Origin: Zychaea mexicana
Taxonomy: Eukaryota; Mucoromycota; Mucoromycetes; Mucorales; Lichtheimiaceae
Assembly: GCF_025766255.1 (NCBI RefSeq)
Contig: NW_026516757.1
Span: 62,001 to 126,000 of the forward strand
DNA: 64,000 nucleotides
Reading direction: 5' to 3'
In this document: piece after piece, positions 38,722 through 51,336 of the stretch
Position numbering within the stretch: position 1 is the stretch's first letter
How the letters are laid out: every line of letters starts with the position of its first letter
Program-made: the position numbers and the translations under genes
The notes under the pieces: generated by a model
Databases searched by the model: none
What the model was told of the DNA's origin: nothing
What the model saw: only the letters and a program-made list of their open reading frames with translations

Positions 38722-39444
38722 AATGATGACGAGAAAAGAGGAAAATGATGAAGAACAGAGAGAAAGAGAGAACAAGTTCAAAACCGAAATACAAATTAAT
38801 ATGCAGAAGCGCTGTTCCTCTTTCTAGGTTTAAACAATGCACATACGAAAGTGAAAAAGGATAATTGCCGTTGTTGGCCCAACCATCATCTCAATGTGTG
38901 CTTTGCAAGGTTTGTCTTGAATATATTTTTAAATCAGTTTACGTTTTCAACGTAAACACCAACACGTGTAATAAGTAGCCATCCACTCAGGCGGGCAAAC
39001 AGTGATCGCGTCCCAAAGCCGCGTATCTTCGGAATCGTTAAGAAAGAGGCGCATGTATATGCAAGAATATCATAAATATCCATGCACGCGTAGCCTTCTT
39101 GTGGTTTAAGATCTATCTTTAATAGGGCGGGGGAGCAGCACGGGAATGTGTAGCGTGTAGTGGTAGCTGATTGCAGTATCAAATTAGGGAAAGGAAGAGA
39201 GAGGTCGCCAGTAATGATATGCGAACCACGGGTGGGATTGTTTCCAGAAAATAGAAAGAGTGCACAGTAATTCAGAATAGGTCCAATGCCTTCAACCCCA
39301 CCGAACCATTCACCGTCATCTTCTTTTCGATTACTGTATGTGATTTCCTTTTTTTTTGGGTTTGTTTATTATCCTATTATTTGTAATAGCCAACACCATC
39401 GTCACTAGCCAGCAGCAGCATAAAAACAGTAGTGTTCAAGTAGC
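38722..39444. other. Intergenic region
   Basis: Upstream of the MFS gene and downstream of the CTR gene, both leftward. No supported feature. Confidence 0.5.
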
Positions 39445-40134
39445 TTAATGACATTGGAGAGACCGGCTTGCAGCAAGACGACCTTGGGTATGGTAGTGGC
39501 CGAACCCAGCTCCCAGGACAACTGCGATCATGAGATACCCGTTGTACGTCATAAACACCAGCATGAGCCAAAAGCTGATTGCAACCAGTATAGCATAGAT
39601 TGTCGACCGTAACATTTCTTGTTTTTTGCTTATCCTAACAGCACCTCAATTGCTTAATTTTCATGTAATTCAAGAACATCATTTTTGATCTTCCTGTCTC
39701 TCTTTTCCCCGCAATCCACCCTTCAACTCGTTGAGATACTGCCTAGCCGGTCTGTCTAACCTTTGAGTAGACGTGCTAGTCGTGCGTTGAAGCAAGGTCT
39801 CGGCTTCTTCGTCCAATTCATCATTGTCCTTTGGTACATACCGTGTTTGATCCAGCTCAGTCGTCTTTGTTCGTAAAAATTCGTAGCCTGCGGCAATAGC
39901 GAAAACGACTGCGCAACTCAAAAAGAGCCCTAGTGCGGAATGAATGTGCCACCATTCAAACACTACACACACATCTTTGACTCGCCAATTGAAAAGCATC
40001 TAAGCTGGCATTAGCATTTATGCTTTCCCTTCTTCTTCTCTCTACACCAATGGACAACCTACATCCATACTGCACATGCTAGGCATGTCAGGCATGTCAC
40101 CCATGTCGCCATGATTGTCGTGTTCGTGGTCCAT
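39445..40134 (-). CDS. CTR-type high-affinity copper transporter
   Basis: Three exons (40063..40134, 39720..39999, 39445..39644) give 183 residues. The N-terminus is rich in Met and His (MDHEHDNHGDMGDMPDMPSM), followed by CSMD-MLFNW. Helix 1 follows CVVFEWWHIHSALGLFLS. Helix 2 carries the M-x3-M copper motif in FWLMLVFMTYNGYLM, and helix 3 has G-x3-G in GAGFGHY. This is the Ctr1/Ctr4 trimeric Cu(I) importer pattern. The loop between helices 1 and 2 is long and acidic. The second intron (39645..39719, GTGGAT donor, TTGAG acceptor) is my best in-frame choice; reading through its donor gives a stop 57 nt on and would drop helices 2-3. Membrane location (plasma or vacuole) cannot be told. Confidence 0.88.
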
Positions 40135-40917
40135 TTTTTCTGTGTACGTAAGTGTAGTGTATGTCTGTGTCAAAAGAAAAGAGCGAGATACAGTCGTAAA
40201 CGAAAAGAAAAGAGGGGGAAGAGGATATATGAGTAGGGGGGGGGATTTTAATTCGTTGGAAAAAGAACTCACCTTATGAGGACTTTAATGCGTGTCACCA
40301 GAGTCGGTGCATTTGTTTACAATGACCGGCATCAACAAATTTGTCGCCATCCTACGTGCGACACACTACTTAAGCAGTGGGCGCACATCGTGTACCCATA
40401 ACAAACATTCACTGCATGCATTTGCTATACATAAGATTCTTTTTCCAGCTAAAGAAGCTTTAACATCGTTGAACTTGGATACGTGGATTGTGTGTGTTAA
40501 TCCTTAGAAGCGGAAGTATATTTGTCCGATAAAAATCGGAACTCATGCAATTTGTGTTTATACCATCTCAGACCTCTTAAGCACATACTATATAGATGGC
40601 CATATCCATGTGCTACGTTCTCACAATACTTGTGGTTATTGTAGCAATGCGAGCCATTAAACAGACCGCTACTATGTAGTCGTTGTGAACTCGGTGTTGT
40701 TTAGTATGAGGTCCGCTGCTCCCTATTCCTTCTTCCGCATACAGTATTCATCGCTTAATAACCCAAACGTAGCAATAGCGAACGTGGACAAACATTAAAA
40801 ACACCCAACCGAGGCAATAATAAGCCAGAAAAACAAATCTACAATTTAGTACATTTGTGAAGATATACTTAGATCGGGGCTCAATAAGAACAGATATATT
40901 ATACTGTAGCATTCTTT
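40135..40917. other. Intergenic region
   Basis: This is the promoter side of the CTR gene and the 3' flank of Lunapark. No Mac1-type TTTGCTC site was found close to the CTR start, and there are no coding features. Confidence 0.45.
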
Positions 40918-42271
40918 TTACTCATGCTCTTCTTTATGTTCGTGTTTATGACGCCGTCTTACACGCGAAGCGATCGTCTCTTCATCACTTTCATACTCCT
41001 CTTGCTCATCCTTGCCTTGCTTATGTCGCTCGGCCCAGTCTTCCTCCCCACCTTCATTATTCGCATCCTTGCTGGCTAATGGACCAGGTGTCAGTGACGG
41101 TGCTGGTGATGGCGGTACTACAGGTCCATCCGGATGCAACTGTCGAGATTTTCTCGAAGAATTGAACTTTCTACAGTTGGGACAGATATATTCTATATTT
41201 TACGCGATACATTTCGTATAAGAAGGTGTACACCCACGCTCATATGCATATATACCTGGGAGCCAAAATCTCTCTTTCACTTACGGATAAAGTCTATTTC
41301 ACCCGGCAGCACCAATCCATTATGCGCAAAACAGTAATTACATATCAATGCATACTTGGTAACGGGTCCAGTGTCTCCCACCATGGCATCCAAAACGCGG
41401 TCATACCATTGCGGTTGTCGTCGTGGAGTAACGGGTGCAGCGGTAGCAGCAGCACTAGGAGGAGGAGGAGGTGGTGGTGGTGGTACATTGCCAGGTGCTC
41501 TTACGTCAAGTGTGGGTGGTTTGGTCGTCAATAGTTGTTGTTGATGCTGCTGTTTCTGTTGAGATGCTATATGTTGTTTCGTTGCTGTAGGTGTTGGATG
41601 CTGCTGAGATCGTTCGCGTCGTTGACCTTCATCGTATCGATCGATCAAGGACTGTGTCGAATAATAGGCGGTTTTGTTTTTTAGTTCATCCAATTTCAAC
41701 TTTTGTTCAGCGCGTAACGTCTGCAATTGAGTGTCGACGCGATTTTGTAACCATGCAAATATGCGTCGTAAGAGTTGTCGTATATAGTATATGCTATGAT
41801 AAGTAAAAAACAACAACAACATAAGTCTACTTTCTTTCTCTCCTTCTTCCAGCCTACTGCCCATTTAAGGAGTTATTACCCGACTGGACAAGCAATTACG
41901 GGGGCTGTCAGTAAAACGACGTCTTCGAAATTACGCTGCGAAGCATTCCGTAGTGCAACAAAGCAATAGAGAGAATAGACCACCCATATAATTGTACTGT
42001 AAATGACCCACATGACAGCCCATCGCCGTTCTCTTAACTTCTCTTCCGAAAGCTTGAATTCGGCCTTTTGAATCTTGTCATCGAGTTCGGACAAGATCTT
42101 TTCGTAATCGTCAGACGCATGTCTCTATATTTGATAAACATATGCAAATATAGTTGATCCGTTATAAAGCCTGTTATATATACCGAACACTTGATCGTAC
42201 ATTTCCCCCTTTTACACTTTATGTTATAGTACTCTATAGCTTGCCTTCGTTCTAGAGAATAGAACACCCAT
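40918..42271 (-). CDS. LNP1: Lunapark (Lnp1) homologue, ER network junction protein
   Basis: Four exons: 42245..42271, 41880..42124, 41285..41793, 40918..41192, giving 351 residues. The N-terminus MGVLFSRTK fits the N-myristoylated start of the family. A coiled segment (DDYEKILSELDDKIQKAEFK) leads to two close membrane helices (AVMWVIYSTIIWVVYSLYCF and VVLLTAPVIACPV). Then come a coiled coil, a Pro-rich linker with ten consecutive prolines, and the C-terminal zinc finger with CNYC and CPNC flanking GLVLPGEIDFI. Lunapark stabilises three-way ER tubule junctions. The tail is acidic, then basic/His. The first intron begins GCAAGC at 42244 if exon 1 ends after Lys9. A GT donor (GTACTA at 42232) would add four residues and also keeps frame; the choice is unresolved. 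Confidence 0.88.
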
Positions 42272-42408
42272 TTGGTGAGAAAAAGAAAAGAAACGAGAAA
42301 GAAGAAACAAAGAAAAACGCGAGTAAAAAAAGAGGATTAACTCATGTCTGCGTGATCCCTTCTGTTTATGCAAAACTCCGATATTTATTGTGTGTGTGTG
42401 TGTGTGCT

Positions 42409-43650
42409 TTAAGGTGACGAAGATGTAGGAGATGCGTTTTCTGCTTGCTGCTGCTGCTGCTGATGTTGCTGGTGAGGTGGAAATTGTGGAGAACCTTGTG
42501 GCGGCGATCCTTGTGGCGGCATGGGTGGCATGCCTTGAGGAGGACCCTGCTGATGAGGAGGACCTTGTGGAGAACCAAATGGAGGTGGTCCCTGCGAAAA
42601 GCCTTGAGGTGGTCCTTGAGGTGAAGTACCCGCAGCACCCTGTGGAGGCGGGCCACCTAAAGGTGGAGTTGATCCCGGAGGTGGTGGCGGTCGTGGACCA
42701 TTAAAATACCCAGGTGGCGGCGGTCGCCCGTACGGTGGACGTTGACCTTTAATTTTTAATCCAGTACCATTAAATAACAAGAGATTTAGTGCTGTTGGCT
42801 TTTCATTCCGTTCTTCAAAATGACTTACCGGGTGGGCCTTGCATGCCTGGTGGTGGTGGGCCAAATGGCGGGAATCCAGGTGGTGGTGGACGACCCATCA
42901 TATGTGGTGGCATTGGCGGACGACCTCCCATAAAGTGTGGTGGGGGACCTCCAACTAAATTACAACAAACCGTATGAGTAGCTTCATGAATACTTCAGCG
43001 AAAGAGGACTACATTATGATTATATACTTACACGAAGCACCCATAGGGGGAGCTTGTGGATATCCCGAGTACTGTGGTGGAAGCACTATTTTTTCAATAG
43101 TTAGTGACCTGGATCCATATATATCATCATACACACTTCATATATATCATCATACACACGATCTAATCCACTCGTTATTTCCCTTCATTCCTCTTAATTA
43201 CCAGCTGCCGAATTCTCATACGCCTTTGTTATATCATCAATAATAGCTTGTGCCTTGTCTTGTCCGATTTCTATACAACAGAAACAAGACGTGTCAGCAG
43301 CTCAATATTTTTTTCGCGATTTTCTATATCCCACAATTCGATTAGAAGCAATAACAAGCGACGATTACGCACCTGCATAGTAATTTCTGACGTTGGCAAT
43401 GTGATTTTTTCCCGAATTATGAGCCTTGCGTACCGATGCTATTACAGAATGGTTAATATCTTTAAATTTTATATTTTGCAAAGGATGATCACACGCTTTC
43501 AAATTTACTTACAGCTGTCATGCGTCAAAAAGATATCGCAATATTCTAATACAGATCCACACACACAGCGATCAATCTATTAGTTAGTGGTCAATCAAAT
43601 TACGTGTTAGATCTTGCAAGAGATCACTCACCACAATAATATTTTGGCAT
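42409..43650 (-). CDS. U1 small nuclear ribonucleoprotein C
   Basis: Seven exons in frame (43632..43650, 43513..43545, 43373..43438, 43202..43270, 43032..43085, 42829..42954, 42409..42746) give 234 residues. The first four small exons build the U1-C zinc finger: [40 protein letters not shown] and IGQDKAQAIIDDITKAYE. The C-terminal 150 residues are Pro/Gly/Gln-rich (PHMMGRPPPPGFPPFGPPPP), ending in a Gln run and Ser-Pro. U1-C helps U1 snRNP recognise 5' splice sites, which is notable in a genome with so many introns. Exon 2 is 33 nt and exon 1 is 19 nt. The large proline-rich last exon alone could be mistaken for an unrelated protein. Confidence 0.95.
43116..43159. repeat. Direct repeat of 21 bp in a U1-C intron
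   Basis: Two identical 21-nt copies (43116..43136 and 43139..43159; CATATATATC followed by ATCATACACAC) are separated by TT, within the intron 43086..43201. Confidence 0.9.
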
Positions 43651-44316
43651 CTCTGACGGTGATCGGAACAGTCGTGGTTCAAAGGGCAAACGAAACCCTA
43701 CGTCGTTCCTCGTAATCCATTAAATCTCAGCAGTCCCAATCCAGGTGATGATTCGTAGAGTGTGTATTAATTGAGCGCTTTCCTACCTCTGAAGAAAAAA
43801 TACAAGAATAAACGCAAGTTCAGAGAGGAAAACAATGAGAAACTATAAACGTTATTATGATAATGTATGAGAGTAACTCACGACAGTGCTGCATACAGCA
43901 GCAAAGTGGGAGAATACGTCTCCTCTCTTTTAAGACCGTCACCACTCACTGGCGCTAATATTGATAAATTGGAATTTCAACATACTCTTGATTTTTACAT
44001 CTGTTTCTTCGATAAGGATTGCTAAGCCGTAAAAAAGCAGATGGCAGTGATTATAATGTGCCCATTTTAATATAAAATGGCAGTGGTAGTCAAGCATATA
44101 TTTAACAAGTTGAGGATATCATGATAGATGGTATGTGGAGGTGACTTAGCAATAGATCACATTTGTTATTTTGTGCCATAAGTGGTATATATAGAATGCA
44201 TTTAGGTATTAAGGTGTGTTACTTGTAATATTTACAATTAATTGGAAGACAATGGAGAACATAATTATATAAGCAGTGGGGAATAACGAAGGGGACGGGG
44301 AAGGTATATTGAATTT
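43651..44316. other. Intergenic region
   Basis: This is the promoter side of the U1-C gene and the 3' flank of the TFIIB-like gene. No coding or RNA feature was recognised. Confidence 0.45.
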
Positions 44317-45768
44317 TTAGTGGTCGGGGTAGTCGTATTTAGTAGAAGACGGATCCGACTGCAAGTACTGAGCGGCTTCAATATCGTCCATGTCCTTCTC
44401 GGACACTTCTGATCTATTTAAATCTTCCTGGGATAACGCAGGAAGAGTATCTCGTATGTATAAACGGCGCACGTGATCATAAATGTGTTGGCTGTCCAAC
44501 ACCTCAATATCGGAGGCAGACATGCCTTTGGCCAGCAAGAAATATATCATACGAACTTCAACATTCATTGAAAGTAGATCGCTATCCGCTATTGTTGGTC
44601 GATTCAAGTATTGTGATGCAGCAGCAATTTGCGAGGCTCTATGTTGGATCCGCTCATAGTTCCGCCGATATGATGGTGGATAGCTTTCCAAAGATGGTTG
44701 TAGCTGTGATTGCTGGACACTGATAATGCGGTCGTTGACATTGATACTTGAATCCATCTGGATAATCTCGCACAAATAGTGGTGAACATTAAATTTCGTG
44801 ATTACCGAGTTTTTAAGCCAGGGGATAGATTTGGCGCGACGAACAAGAATGTCCATGAGTTCTTTGGACCTGTGTCTGATAGTGGCACATCCATACGAAA
44901 TATTTTGACTCAGTAACACCCAATCGACGTCCACTAGCCTGGAGGAAAGGGTACGTGCTGCTACTACGACACAAGCAGTGATTAATGGACCTGTCGGCCG
45001 ACCTGTTTCCAAACCCGCTCGCTTAGCAATGTCGTAGACTCGCTTTGTCCAATCTGACAATGCTACCGCATTCTCATCTTGTAAACCGAACATTGTTGAT
45101 ATAGGATGATATAATTTAGCAACAACTGTAGATACCCGTTCCATGCTTTCGTCTGCTTGTTGGGGCACAGACGGTGGTGATGGTGACAACGACGATGATG
45201 ATGCTGCTGCTGCTACTCGTTGCCCTGGAAGCGTTTTTACAGCCTTGCTATATCGCTTGAAGGCCTTGTTTAGTTCCTTGACATCCGTAACACCAACTTT
45301 CGAAGCGTATTCGGCTAGCGTATGTCCGGTTCGACCTGATCGTGTGGCGATATATATCAAACAAATGGCAGATTCGTCTGAATAACGGGTACGGAAAGTG
45401 GTTAATGCTGAGTTGTGGACATAATAGACTTGTCGAATATAGTGGATCCAGTCAGTCAAGCCAAGAGCAGCTGCAAAACGATCAATGGATTCAAAAAATC
45501 GTTTTTCCTACATTGTAAAGCCAATCATTAGTAACAACTATCTTGTGTAAACCCCCGAATAATAAAGATCGAGCAATGTGAAAAGAGTTCTTACTGCGCG
45601 CGTGAGTATAACACCTGCTGTAACTGGTGGCTGTTCTTGCTCGCTACGATCGGCAAGATTTGCATTTTCCTCGACAAAGGATTCACTTAAAACCGCACCA
45701 CATTTCGTACAAATTGCTTCATCATTAAGGATCGTAACTTGTTTGGCGCGACACTCTGGGCAGATCAT
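44317..45768 (-). CDS. TFIIB-family transcription factor (zinc ribbon plus two cyclin-like repeats)
   Basis: Two exons (45595..45768 and 44317..45507, intron GTAAGA...TGTAG) give 454 residues from the ATG at 45766..45768. The N-terminal zinc ribbon has CPEC and CTKCGAVLSES. The core has two cyclin-like repeats: ESAICLIYIATRSGRTGHTL with GVTDVKELNKAFKRYSKAVK, and AKRAGLETGRPTGPLITACV with VDWVLLSQNISYGCATIRHR. A C-terminal region of about 150 residues does not resemble TFIIB. Divergence and the long tail argue against being the general factor TFIIB itself; a Brf- or Rrn7-like role, or a paralogue, is possible. An in-frame ATG at 45841..45843 would add 25 residues before the ribbon. The gene is divergent from mitochondrial HSP70. 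Confidence 0.85.
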
Positions 45769-46554
45769 TAGTTGCGCGTTATGGACTTGGTGAAGCGCAG
45801 CAAACAGTACTCTCACTTCTTGGAAACTGATTAGCGCATTCATTCGAACCCAGACAAACTAAATAGAATAATGAATAATGCGTGCTTGTTTCATACATCA
45901 TCTCATGGTCGTCTAATGGGTCCAGAGGCTTCTACTTTGCCCTCCACCACGCAATCCAACCTCATAAACCAGAGCCTGTATAAGTTTTCAAACAATGAGT
46001 GGCATGTATTAGAAGAGGGATTGTATAGCCGACACATTTGGCAGCCTTTGCTAGGACGAATCAATGCGAGGTTCCACACAAATGCTTGAAACAATGCTGG
46101 TTGGTTTCCATGAAAACTCAGTTGCTTTAAGATCTGTCGTCATAAGAGATCGCCTAATTATTCTCCCGTTGCGAATCACACAGACAGCGAAAATGTCGCT
46201 AGATGTCGCACCAAACAATGAGCATAGGAAAGGGCCATTGTCTGTGCAAAGAGCGACATGCTGTGTGTGAGCTGACGACATCCGTGAGAGCGTGGGATAA
46301 TATTTTGGTATTCCACTTATACTCTACAGTCCTACAGTGAGTAAATTCATCTCATTACGGCTCAACTCGGGTGTGGATTTGACAGGCCCTTCGCTTCCCG
46401 CTGAGTCAAAAAAAATGTTTTCGATCTCCTCCCCTTCTCTTAGCTTCTTCTTCGTTCCGCCCAGCCACCCGGCACTTCATTCATACACCTTCCCCGGCTT
46501 TCTTTTTTTCGTACCTTCTTTTACCTCTTTTCCCTTATTCTTACCCTCCACATA
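45769..46554. other. Intergenic region between divergent genes
   Basis: Separates the TFIIB-like gene from mitochondrial HSP70. A CT-rich tract at about 46425-46545 precedes the HSP70 start, typical of strong leaders. I found no clear heat-shock element array. Minus-strand open stretches at 45900-46280 have no recognisable domain. Confidence 0.5.
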
Positions 46555-48770
<2,216 letters not shown>

Positions 48771-49349
48771 ATTCTCCCTTTAAAAACTTCCATGTACACA
48801 CACCGCACAACCCATAACACAGACATTTTTTATCAACAACTACATCATCCCGCACTCATATATACAATAACACGCCGTCTGCCTCTCTCAAATTCTTTTC
48901 CCTATAAAAAAGCATGTAGATTTTTTTTTCGTTTTTTTTAACAAAAAATAGACCGTTTCTTTTGTGAATAGTAAAATACCAACCCACCCCACTCCACTTA
49001 TAATCTTTTGTAAATGTTTAAAAGCAATACGAATTGAGTAAAATATACATCACATTCAACACAAATTATCAAAAGCATCTCAACAACCAAAGTAGCCATT
49101 TTTTGCATCCCGGATTTCGATAGACACTTGTGCAACTTTGAATATAACTCATGTGAAGGCTTTTTTTAGATATAATTTTTTTATTATGGCTGCCGGGTAC
49201 GAGAATCGGTTGTGAATGTTTGTAAATGCTCTATTGTTTTTCGTTTCGACCATAGAGGTTGTTGTAGAAGTATTGTTATCGTTGTCGTCATGTGTACATG
49301 TGCGCTACTTTGTTGTACGTGCCGTTTTGTCCGAGGTCATTCTGATCTT
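48771..49349. other. Intergenic region between convergent genes
   Basis: AT-rich 3' flanks of HSP70 and the complex I subunit gene. No feature was recognised. Confidence 0.5.
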
Positions 49350-49559
49350 TTAATGATGCTTCTTGTCCTTGAGGAAGAATTCTTCAACACCACAGTAAGC
49401 AATAAATGCGACGGTAGCAATGCCGAGACCTGGGAACATGGTTCTAAAGTTGGAGCCCTTGGAGAAGATTGGGTGCTTGCGCCATGCCTCACGTCTGGCC
49501 CAGGGATCGTGGTAGACAGGCACACGTTGTTGCAATTCGGTATGATTCTTTCCTGGCAT
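49350..49559 (-). CDS. NDUFB3: NADH:ubiquinone oxidoreductase B12 subunit (NDUFB3 homologue)
   Basis: The ATG at 49557..49559 gives a 69-residue protein with the conserved core DPWARREAWRKHPIFSKG, one membrane helix (FPGLGIATVAFIAYCGVEEF) and the typical LKDKKHH end, which is also the end of the mammalian protein. It is an accessory subunit in the proton-pumping arm of complex I in the inner mitochondrial membrane. The same frame stays open upstream to an ATG at 49676, adding 39 residues; that leader has no conserved sequence, so the short start is preferred. No intron was found. Confidence 0.87.
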   Translation of the reverse strand: MPGKNHTELQQRVPVYHDPWARREAWRKHPIFSKGSNFRTMFPGLGIATVAFIAYCGVEEFFLKDKKHH

Positions 49560-50434
49560 GGTCGCGCGTGAAAGTAGTGTTGTAACGGATTCGGTGTTTG
49601 CCCTAGCCAGAGTTGTCTGTTTTGAATTATAACACGTCACCAACCCAGCTAAAATAGCGGTGCCATAAAATTCCATGCCACCTAGTGCTGCGATGATGCA
49701 TCTGAGGAAGATTGCCGTTATGATACGATGCTTGTAGTATCATAAGTTGAATTGATATAAATAGGCACGATGAGGAAGTACACAACGCCTATATAAGCTT
49801 TATCATTACTACTATACTTTGCACCTTTAAATAATGGCGGTTTAGTTGATAATTAGCGGTTATTATCATAACCAATGATATCCGCCCTCTCCATAGCCCG
49901 GATACCCTCATTAAGTACATAAGGCATTTCGTAAAAGTAGCTGCGCTACATGACCATGAGTTATTTACTTGCTCATGCATGTCTTGCTCACTCTTATCAT
50001 TAACCTGTTAATTATTACCTAGGCTTATCATCGCGTCGTGAAGGATCGCGGAGGACCGCGATATGTCCCCGTTCTTTCTTTTCTGTTTTATCCAAGCTTT
50101 TGGCTTTGGTGTTATGTCAACGAGTGGCACCCTCTCTCTAAACTGGTTTCTGTAAAGTAAGAATAGTCCTCTTCTCCCCACCAATTACTCTGCTGTATTA
50201 TGTTGGTATTCTAGCATAGGAACGGCTATTCGTCCTCCCCTGTTTGGTGACATTATTAAGATAATTTTATCACCAACGACTACTGTAGCTTGCATAGGAT
50301 GTCTTCCCTCTATTTAATAATATAATTAGATTGATTGTGACAATATGCCTTCTAGTATAGTTATGTAAATGCGATGCACATATAGGAACATTATATGCAG
50401 AAAATCAAGTTGGGTATGATAGAATAGAATTATA
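49560..50434. other. Intergenic region
   Basis: Upstream of the complex I gene. It contains a short perfect inverted repeat (ATCGCGG, four-base spacer, CCGCGAT) near 50045 and otherwise nothing that I recognise. Confidence 0.45.
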
Positions 50435-51290
50435 CAGTGGCCGCTTGTTATAGTGATATGCCCGGTGAGACCCAAACCCCATCACTATTTCGAATTATTA
50501 CTTTATCGAATTGTAGTTCCGTCAAAGATATCCGGTACATAGATTACCCGGGGTATTTGGCGAGCTCTACAGAAGCTCTAGAATCACATCCTGTCAAAAT
50601 TGATAGTATGCAACTCCTTAAAAACTTTAGTGTAGGAGAATAAGCTGAAAGGCTTCTATCTGATGAGCTTGGTGCTGGGATTTTGGATACTCATGAGGAG
50701 ACATGTGGCGTTGATGGTATTGATTTGATACCACATGAAGAATTAGAGGATATCCATGCACCAACTTCCTTCAACGACCTCATTAACGATGCTATTATTG
50801 ATAGAGATGAAGGTACGTTCATAAACGGCTGATGTAACTGCATATGTAAAAGTCACAGGCTTGTTTCTGATACAGACAGGTAGATGTTGATGAAGAAAAG
50901 AATAAGTAGAGAAAACGAGATGAGGAGAAGGAAGCATTGAAGCCACTGCACAGTAAAAGAGAGAAGAAGCAGTATATGAGCGATTTATTGAAAACAATGG
51001 TGGTTGAAGACGACCTGCACGCTCAGTTATATAGGCTTATTAGAGAAAAGATGCGTAGACTAGACTCTGAGATATTAACCAGCGCAAAGCAAACTGATCT
51101 TTTTTCCTTTTCTGATAAATAAAAGTATACTATTGGTCCGCTCGATATAATGATATTTCTGATGGTTGATATCACATATCACAATAGCGAATTAGTAATA
51201 ATTCCCTGCTTAATTTGAGTTGGACCCGAAAAACCCATCACTATATCGAAATATCACTATATCGAATATCACTATAACGAGCGGCCACTG
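50435..51290 (+). mobile_element. Non-autonomous pogo/Tc1-mariner-like element with TA target duplication
   Basis: The element is 856 bp. Its ends are inverted: the left begins CAGTGGCCGCTTGTTATAGT and the right, read on the other strand, begins CAGTGGCCGCTCGTTATAGT, with 24 of 25 terminal bases equal. Both ends are flanked by TA (50433-50434 and 51291-51292), the target duplication of this superfamily. Further short direct copies of ATCACTATATCGA lie inside the right end. The interior keeps decayed pieces of a transposase C-terminal region (IDSMQLLKNFSVGE, a stop, then AERLLSDELGAGILDTHE and an acidic stretch), but no helix-turn-helix or DDE catalytic core. It must have been moved in trans, if at all. 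Confidence 0.85.
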
Positions 51291-51336
51291 TACAAACAAA
51301 GAGACCGAGACGTTATCAACATAATGCTAAAGCCAG

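Noticed and set aside
42432..42704. Val/Glu/Ala-rich frame opposite the proline tail of U1-C
   Set aside because: It is complement of Pro/Gln codons; U1-C is supported by its spliced zinc finger.
45903..46281. Minus-strand frames with a few Cys, considered as a retroelement zinc-knuckle relic
   Set aside because: The Cys spacing does not fit a known reverse-transcriptase end, and frames change without pattern.
50040..50065. Short inverted repeat ATCGCGG/CCGCGAT considered as a transposon end
   Set aside because: There is no partner copy nearby and no target duplication.
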